Source of the DNA: Chloroflexota bacterium | GTDB lineage: Bacteria; Chloroflexota; UBA6077 | Assembly: GCA_021845945.1 (NCBI GenBank) | Contig: JAJZRD010000141.1 | Span: forward strand, 1-9,730 | Length of the DNA stretch: 9,730 bases | Direction: 5' to 3' | Shown here: positions 6,328 to 9,730 of the stretch, piece after piece | Layout of the letters: the number at the start of each line of letters is the position of its first letter | Numbering within the stretch: position 1 is the first letter of the stretch | Made by a program: the position numbers and the translations under genes | The notes under the pieces: generated by a model | What the model was told of the DNA's origin: nothing | Database searches by the model: none | Seen by the model: only the letters and a program-made list of their open reading frames with translations

Positions 6328-6343
6328 CCGGCGGCGTCGCCGG
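6328..6343 (-). promoter_or_regulatory. Hairpin in the leader of the Fe-S/tct operon
   Basis: CCGGCG / CGCCGG, a 6-bp perfect stem with a 4-nt loop, about 100 nt into the predicted leader. Two other stems lie in the same leader: CATCCC / GGGATG at 6410-6428 (7-nt loop), close to the predicted RNA start, and CGGCC / GGCCG at 6261-6274 (4-nt loop), about 18 bases before the Shine-Dalgarno. Together they suggest a structured 5' UTR, but GC-rich DNA gives such stems easily. Confidence 0.4.
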
Positions 6344-6448
6344 CAAACCACCCCCTTTACGCGGAAGCCCTCTTCACACGAGCCCAGCCCCACCCGACGA
6401 AGCGGCCATCATCCCACTGAACGGGATGCACTCCCGCAGGATGGCACC

Positions 6449-6476
6449 ATTATACGCTTGGCGGACGTTTAGTCAA
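6449..6476 (-). promoter_or_regulatory. Sigma-70-type promoter of the Fe-S / Cys-rich / tctCBA operon
   Basis: On the minus strand TTGACT (6476-6471) is followed after 16 bp by TATAAT (6454-6449), five of six and six of six matches to the housekeeping consensus with near-ideal spacing. Transcription would start near 6442, giving a leader of about 214 nt before the ATG at 6228. It stands out because the surrounding DNA is GC-rich. The A/T-rich stretch just upstream with the tandem TGAACAATA repeat would suit an activator site. Confidence 0.72.
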
Positions 6477-6489
6477 CCTTCTGTTTACC

Positions 6490-6507
6490 TGAACAATATG
6501 AACAATA
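6490..6507. repeat. Tandem 9-bp direct repeat, possible regulator site
   Basis: TGAACAATA occurs twice head-to-tail without a gap. It lies about 14-31 bp upstream of the -35 box of the minus promoter, the usual place for an activator that contacts RNA polymerase. The left repeat also forms an imperfect dyad TGTTTACC-TGAACA (6482-6495) with the bases before it. Direct repeats of this size are typical of response-regulator sites, and a sensor kinase gene is next door; the link is inference. Confidence 0.45.
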
Positions 6508-6533
6508 GCGCTTCTTCTGGTACCATCTTCCCA

Positions 6534-6564
6534 TTGAAAAGGAGCGGGGGTCCCATGCTATCCT
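6534..6564 (+). promoter_or_regulatory. Weak candidate promoter for the histidine kinase
   Basis: TTGAAA (6534-6539) and an extended -10 TGCTATCCT (6556-6564) on the plus strand. The 19-bp spacer is long, and the TG extension would have to compensate. The -10 lies inside a TCCCAT-N11-ATGGGA inverted repeat (6551-6573), which could be an operator. The leader would be about 160 nt. This is the best candidate I see on this strand but not a strong one. Confidence 0.25.
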
Positions 6565-6711
6565 GTTATGGGAGGAATGGGTGGGTTCACGCCTGTAGCA
6601 CTTCAGCAGAAACTAGCAGCCTTCTTCCAGGATATGGGATCGTTAGCCATCAATTACTGCCGTGTATCTGCGCCATAGCACGCTTATTGCTGATTAGTAG
6701 ATCATCCCTGG

Positions 6712-6719
6712 AAGGAGGG
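6712..6719 (+). promoter_or_regulatory. Ribosome-binding site deciding the TTG start of the kinase
   Basis: AAGGAGGG lies 10 nt before the TTG at 6730 and 16 nt before the next in-frame start, GTG at 6736. No ATG is in frame nearby, and the hydrophobic first helix begins at residue 9 or 10 counted from the TTG. The GTGs at 6719 and 6722 are out of frame. Confidence 0.65.
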
Positions 6720-6729
6720 TGGTGGCCTC

Positions 6730-9510
6730 TTGCGAGTGTCGCTGAGCCTGCGCAGCAAGCTGGCTATTGCCTTCCTCCTCATCCTGGTCCCGGTCCTGGG
6801 ATTGGTGATCTACGACTACCTGGACGGCTACGGACGGGTCCTGGTCACCCTGACCCAGGGCCAGGCGCGCACCACCCAGACCCTGGCGGCCCTTCTGGAC
6901 GCTACCTTCGACCAGGGGATGGCCGTGGCCGATGCCCTGGCCGTTGACCCCAACATCCGCGCCTTCTCCAGCACCGATCCCTCGCTCCTCGACCCTTACC
7001 TGGCCCGCTACCTCCACGTGTTTCCCCAGTACCAGGACATCAACGTTTGGGACGCCACCGGACAGAACGTGGGCTCCTCCTTTCCGACTGCCGGCGAACC
7101 GCGGCCCAACATAGCCGACCGAGAGCATTTCCAGCAGGCCATGGCCCAGGGGCGTGGGATGGTCTCCGTGGTGATCATCTCCCGCATCAGCAATCGCCCC
7201 ACGGCCGCCCTGGCCGTACCCATCAAGGATAGGGCCGATCGCCCCATCGGGGTACTCACCGTCCTTCTGGACTTCGACATGGTGGCCAAGAGCCTCCAGG
7301 GCATCCAGATGGATCCCTCCCAGATAGCTTGGGCAACGGACCGGACGGGGAGGGCGGCCTTCGACACCGCCAGGACCAACCTGTCGTGGGAGGAGAGGGA
7401 TTGCTCCTGGTACCAGCCGGTCCGGGAAGCGCTGTCCACGGGCCAGTTCGCCGGCACGGTCGACAAGACTCCAACCGGAGACCCGCGACTGGCGACGGCA
7501 TCGGCGACCCCCAAGTACGGCTGGATTGTGGGGGTCTCCATAGCCGAAGCCGCCTATCAGTCGACGGCCAGGCAGGCTATCGCCTCCAGAATCGCCATCT
7601 ACCTCGCCATCATCCTGTTTGGCGGGCTGGTTGCCTGGGGGTCGGCCTACGCCATCACCCATCCCCTCCGCAATCTCACCGACACCATGGCCGCCTTTGG
7701 CCGGGGAGAGCTGGACCAGCGGGCCGTCGTGCGGACCGGGGACGAACTGGAGACGGCCGCGGAGACCTTCAATCGGATGGCCTCCACCCTCCAGCAGGAG
7801 GAGGGCCGGCTGCGCTTCCTGAGCGAGATGGGCATGGTCCTCACCTCGGCCCTGGACGTCCAGATGATCGTGCAGCTGCTGGCCGAGAGGGTGACCGAGG
7901 TGCTAGGGGACTGCAGTTGGGCGTGCCTGCTGTCCACGGAGCGGTTGCAGTGCAGTGTGATCAGCTCCTACAGCCGCGACCCCGCCGTCCACCAGCAGAT
8001 CGTCGACCTGTTCCTGCGACACGACCGATGGGTCACCGTAAACCTGTTCGTCCCGGTGGCGGAGACGGGCGAGCCGATCTTCATTCCGGATCTGGCCGCC
8101 TTTCAGGAGATGGAGGAGGGGCTGCGGCAGGAGTTGGTCCAAATGGGCGCTGTTTCCATCATGATCGTGCCCCTCCTGGCCCGAGGGCGCGCCGTCGGCG
8201 TCCTCGCCAGCCTCAGCCTCAGCGAGGAGCGCCGCTTCGGCCAGGAGGAGCTCTCCCTGGCCATGGACCTGGCCGGCAGGGCCGGCACTGCGATCAACAA
8301 TGCCCTCCTCTTCCAGCAGGTCCAATCGGAGCAGCAGCGGCTGGAGGAGGCCTCCAAGAGGCTGCAGGAGGCCAACCAGAGGCTGGTGATCGCCGCGACG
8401 CGGGAGCAGAAGCTGGCCAGAGAGCACGAGCGGCGTCGCAACGAGCTGGACGCCGTGATCGAGGGGGTGAGCGAGGGGATCACCCTGGTGGACGGCCAGG
8501 GCCGGATAGAGCGGATCAACCGGGCGGGGAGCCAGATCCTGGGCCTCGGGGAGGAGTGGCACGGACGGAACCTGGACGAGTACACCGGTCGGCTGGATTT
8601 CCGCCACACAGACGGGCGGACGGTGCCCTTCCGCCAATGGCCCACCTCCCGGGCGATGCGGGGGGAGGTCCTCCGCAGTGAAGAGTTGGTGCTGGTCCGT
8701 CCCGACGGAAGGCGGGTCCACCTGCTGTTCAGCACAAGCGCCGTTCGGGACGAAGAGGGCCGTGTGGTCATGGCCATGAGCATCTACCGGGACATCACCC
8801 CTATCAGGGAGTTGGAGCAGGCCCGGGAGGAGTTCATCTCCGTGGTAGCCCACGATCTCCGGTCCCCCCTCACCGTCATCACGGGCTTCGCCGGGCTGCT
8901 GCAGCGGCTCCAACCGGGCCAGCATGGCCAGCCCGAGGAACAGAAGGCCGTGGCCAGCATCCTGACCAGTGCGAGGCGGCTGGAGAAGATGGTGGCCGAC
9001 CTGCTGGACGCCTCCCGCATCGAGGCCAGCCGGCTGGTTCTGGCCAAGGAAGCCGTGGATCTGGCCAAACTGGTGCAGGAGGTGGTGGAGAGGTCCGTCG
9101 AGACCACCAAGGGGCATTCGGTGCGGGTGGAGATCCGGGGCGAGCTGCCGACCATCGAGGCCGACCCTGCCCGATTGGAGCAGGCGCTGGTGAACCTTCT
9201 ATCCAATGCGGCGAAGTACTCCTTCCCGGAGATGGGGATCCTGGTGGAGGTGGAGCTCCAGGAGATGGAGGTGATGGTATCGATCACCAATCAGGGCCCG
9301 GGGGTGGCACCCGAGGATCTGGAGGCCATCTTCACCCGCTTCCGCCGCACCCGGGCAGCCGCCGCGGGGAAGGTGCCCGGCCTCGGGCTGGGTCTGTACA
9401 TCACCAAGGGGCTGGTGGAGGCCCACGGCGGCCGGATCTGGGTGGAGAGCGAGATGGGGAAGACCACGACCTTCCGCTTTGCCCTGCCTGTGACGAGGGC
9501 CGAGGGCTGA
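6730..9510 (+). CDS. Membrane sensor histidine kinase (dCache-like, HAMP, GAF, PAS, HisKA, HATPase)
   Basis: The product has 926 residues. Order: helix 1 (about 10-28); an extracytoplasmic sensor of about 255 residues with dCache character, including NIADREHFQQAMAQGRG and the strand VLTVLLDFDMV; helix 2 (about 288-309); HAMP starting at Pro312; GAF (about 361-530); a coiled coil rich in E/Q/R (531-570); PAS (about 572-695) ending VMAMSIYRDITPIREL; the H-box FISVVAHDLRSPLTVITGF with phospho-acceptor His708; the N-box LVNLLSNAAKYS with Asn826; and the G2 box GLGLGLYITKGLVEAHGG from 884. The G1 box reads NQGPG, with Asn854 in place of the usual Asp. The kinase should autophosphorylate and pass phosphate to a response regulator, but none is encoded in the window. 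It is divergent from the Fe-S/tct operon, an arrangement common for regulators of the neighbouring operon, so sensing a transported carboxylate is a reasonable guess. The ligand is unknown. The start is TTG. Confidence 0.95.
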   Translation: MRVSLSLRSKLAIAFLLILVPVLGLVIYDYLDGYGRVLVTLTQGQARTTQTLAALLDATFDQGMAVADALAVDPNIRAFSSTDPSLLDPYLARYLHVFPQYQDINVWDATGQNVGSSFPTAGEPRPNIADREHFQQAMAQGRGMVSVVIISRISNRPTAALAVPIKDRADRPIGVLTVLLDFDMVAKSLQGIQMDPSQIAWATDRTGRAAFDTARTNLSWEERDCSWYQPVREALSTGQFAGTVDKTPTGDPRLATASATPKYGWIVGVSIAEAAYQSTARQAIASRIAIYLAIILFGGLVAWGSAYAITHPLRNLTDTMAAFGRGELDQRAVVRTGDELETAAETFNRMASTLQQEEGRLRFLSEMGMVLTSALDVQMIVQLLAERVTEVLGDCSWACLLSTERLQCSVISSYSRDPAVHQQIVDLFLRHDRWVTVNLFVPVAETGEPIFIPDLAAFQEMEEGLRQELVQMGAVSIMIVPLLARGRAVGVLASLSLSEERRFGQEELSLAMDLAGRAGTAINNALLFQQVQSEQQRLEEASKRLQEANQRLVIAATREQKLAREHERRRNELDAVIEGVSEGITLVDGQGRIERINRAGSQILGLGEEWHGRNLDEYTGRLDFRHTDGRTVPFRQWPTSRAMRGEVLRSEELVLVRPDGRRVHLLFSTSAVRDEEGRVVMAMSIYRDITPIRELEQAREEFISVVAHDLRSPLTVITGFAGLLQRLQPGQHGQPEEQKAVASILTSARRLEKMVADLLDASRIEASRLVLAKEAVDLAKLVQEVVERSVETTKGHSVRVEIRGELPTIEADPARLEQALVNLLSNAAKYSFPEMGILVEVELQEMEVMVSITNQGPGVAPEDLEAIFTRFRRTRAAAAGKVPGLGLGLYITKGLVEAHGGRIWVESEMGKTTTFRFALPVTRAEG

Positions 9511-9550
9511 GGGCGAGACGAGGCAAAGGGCCGAGGGGGCAAGGGTCAGT

Positions 9551-9586
9551 TCCCTCTCCCCCTGCGAGAGGGTCGGGGTGAGGGCT
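9551..9586. repeat. 36-bp dispersed-type repeat, copy A
   Basis: The unit begins TCCCTCTCCC and ends GTCGGGGTGAGGGCT. It matches copy B at 9590-9625 at 34 of 36 positions. The stem is CCCTCTC / GAGAGGG with a 7-nt loop; the two changes relative to copy B weaken the hairpin. From memory, CCCTCTCCC...GGGAGAGGG...GGGGTGAGGG elements are widespread in intergenic DNA of many bacteria. Confidence 0.85.
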
Positions 9587-9589
9587 ATC

Positions 9590-9625
9590 TCCCTCTCCCT
9601 CTGGGAGAGGGTCGGGGTGAGGGCT
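9590..9625. repeat. 36-bp dispersed-type repeat, copy B
   Basis: Direct copy of the unit at 9551-9586, starting 39 bp later. It has a perfect 9-bp stem CCCTCTCCC / GGGAGAGGG with a TCT loop (9591-9611). It is the best-formed hairpin after the kinase stop codon but has no T-run, so any terminator role is weak. Confidence 0.85.
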
Positions 9626-9644
9626 CTGCCTGAAGCGTCGAACG

Positions 9645-9687
9645 AGCCCTCACCCGCCCTTCGGGCGGCCTCTCCCAGAGGGAGAGG
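9645..9687. repeat. Inverted, interrupted copy of the 36-bp repeat
   Basis: AGCCCTCACCC (9645-9655) is the reverse complement of the right end of copies A and B, and CCTCTCCC / GGGAGAGG around AGA (9669-9687) corresponds to their stem. Between them is a small extra hairpin CCGCCC / GGGCGG with loop TTC (9654-9668) that is absent from the direct copies. Together with copy B it forms a large inverted repeat about a 19-bp spacer. The remaining bases to the window end hold nothing I can identify. Confidence 0.75.
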
Positions 9688-9730
9688 CGGTACCTATTGG
9701 CGCCTTCTCCCCAGGGACTCGTTCCCAGAC

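Larger units (their letters stand above)
6229..6729. other. Divergent intergenic region
   Basis: This 501-base stretch separates the Fe-S gene (minus) from the histidine kinase (plus). The left half (6229-6445) is GC-rich and would be the transcribed leader of the minus operon. The right half is richer in A/T and holds the minus promoter, a 9-bp tandem repeat, several TCCCAT/ATGGGA hexamers and a weak plus-strand promoter candidate. I see no tRNA, no convincing small gene and no riboswitch class I can recognise. Confidence 0.8.

Noticed and set aside
6229..6393. Upstream in-frame extension of the Fe-S gene to a GTG at 6393
   Set aside because: The added 55 residues are Arg-rich and unlike the family. 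The ATG at 6228 has a strong Shine-Dalgarno and the ferredoxin motif begins directly after it.
6374..6412. 12-codon leader frame (MMAASSGGAGLV, minus strand)
   Set aside because: There is no Shine-Dalgarno and no run of a single amino acid codon of the kind used in attenuation. I keep it only as a note within the leader finding.
6229..6445. Known riboswitch (cobalamin, fluoride, c-di-GMP, THF, T-box) in the operon leader
   Set aside because: I compared the leader by eye with the core motifs I remember for these classes and found no convincing match.
6568..6678. 36-codon open frame (plus strand) before the kinase
   Set aside because: Its ribosome-binding site is badly placed, and its third codon positions are far less GC-rich than those of the neighbouring genes. 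It is more likely chance in a promoter region.
7329..8681. Plus-strand frame of 450 codons in a second frame within the kinase gene
   Set aside because: It is a Gly/Arg/Pro-rich shadow of the kinase reading frame, which has continuous domain matches; the same holds for the minus-strand frame at 7903-9117.
9551..9687. CRISPR array
   Set aside because: Only two direct units, separated by 3 bp, and one inverted unit. There are no spacers of CRISPR size and no cas genes, so this is a REP/MITE-type cluster.

Overview
This 9.7 kb window is GC-rich bacterial DNA with five genes on the minus strand, flanked by two plus-strand genes on the left and one on the right. The lineage is most likely Chloroflexota. 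That is an inference from the long Ala/Pro/Thr linker behind the lipobox of the binding protein, the GC-rich codon use, and the palindromic repeats between genes. No rRNA or marker gene is present to confirm it.

Layout. Bases 2-637 (+) are the C-terminal part of an N-acyl-D-amino-acid deacylase, followed after 6 bases by an EamA/DMT permease (644-1522, +). These converge on a minus-strand block that reads, from 6228 down to 1611: a two-cluster 4Fe-4S protein with an uncharacterised C-terminal domain; a 216-residue Cys-rich protein of unknown function; and a complete tripartite tricarboxylate transporter, tctC (lipoprotein binding protein), tctB (small membrane subunit) and tctA (large membrane subunit). 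The 88 bases between the convergent genes hold two 24-bp perfect palindromes that share outer arms but have different, equally palindromic cores. A 501-base divergent intergenic region (6229-6729) carries a near-consensus minus-strand promoter (TTGACT-16-TATAAT), a leader of about 214 nt, and a 9-bp tandem repeat upstream of the -35 box. To its right, on the plus strand, is a 926-residue membrane sensor histidine kinase (dCache-like sensor, HAMP, GAF, coiled coil, PAS, HisKA, HATPase). The last 220 bases hold no gene but contain a cluster of CCCTCTCCC/GGGAGAGGG repeats.

How the parts may work together. TctABC systems take up carboxylate-type solutes and are often controlled by a neighbouring two-component system. 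The divergent kinase could therefore sense the transported solute or a related signal, but no response regulator lies in the window. The two redox-type genes lie ahead of the transporter in the same direction and behind one good promoter. This suggests a five-gene operon in which an Fe-S/Cys-rich pair acts with the imported compound. A strong 11-bp hairpin between tctC and tctB probably sets binding-protein expression above that of the membrane subunits.

The least explained part is the Fe-S/Cys-rich pair. I recognise both proteins as resembling conserved but uncharacterised families, and I cannot name a reaction for either.
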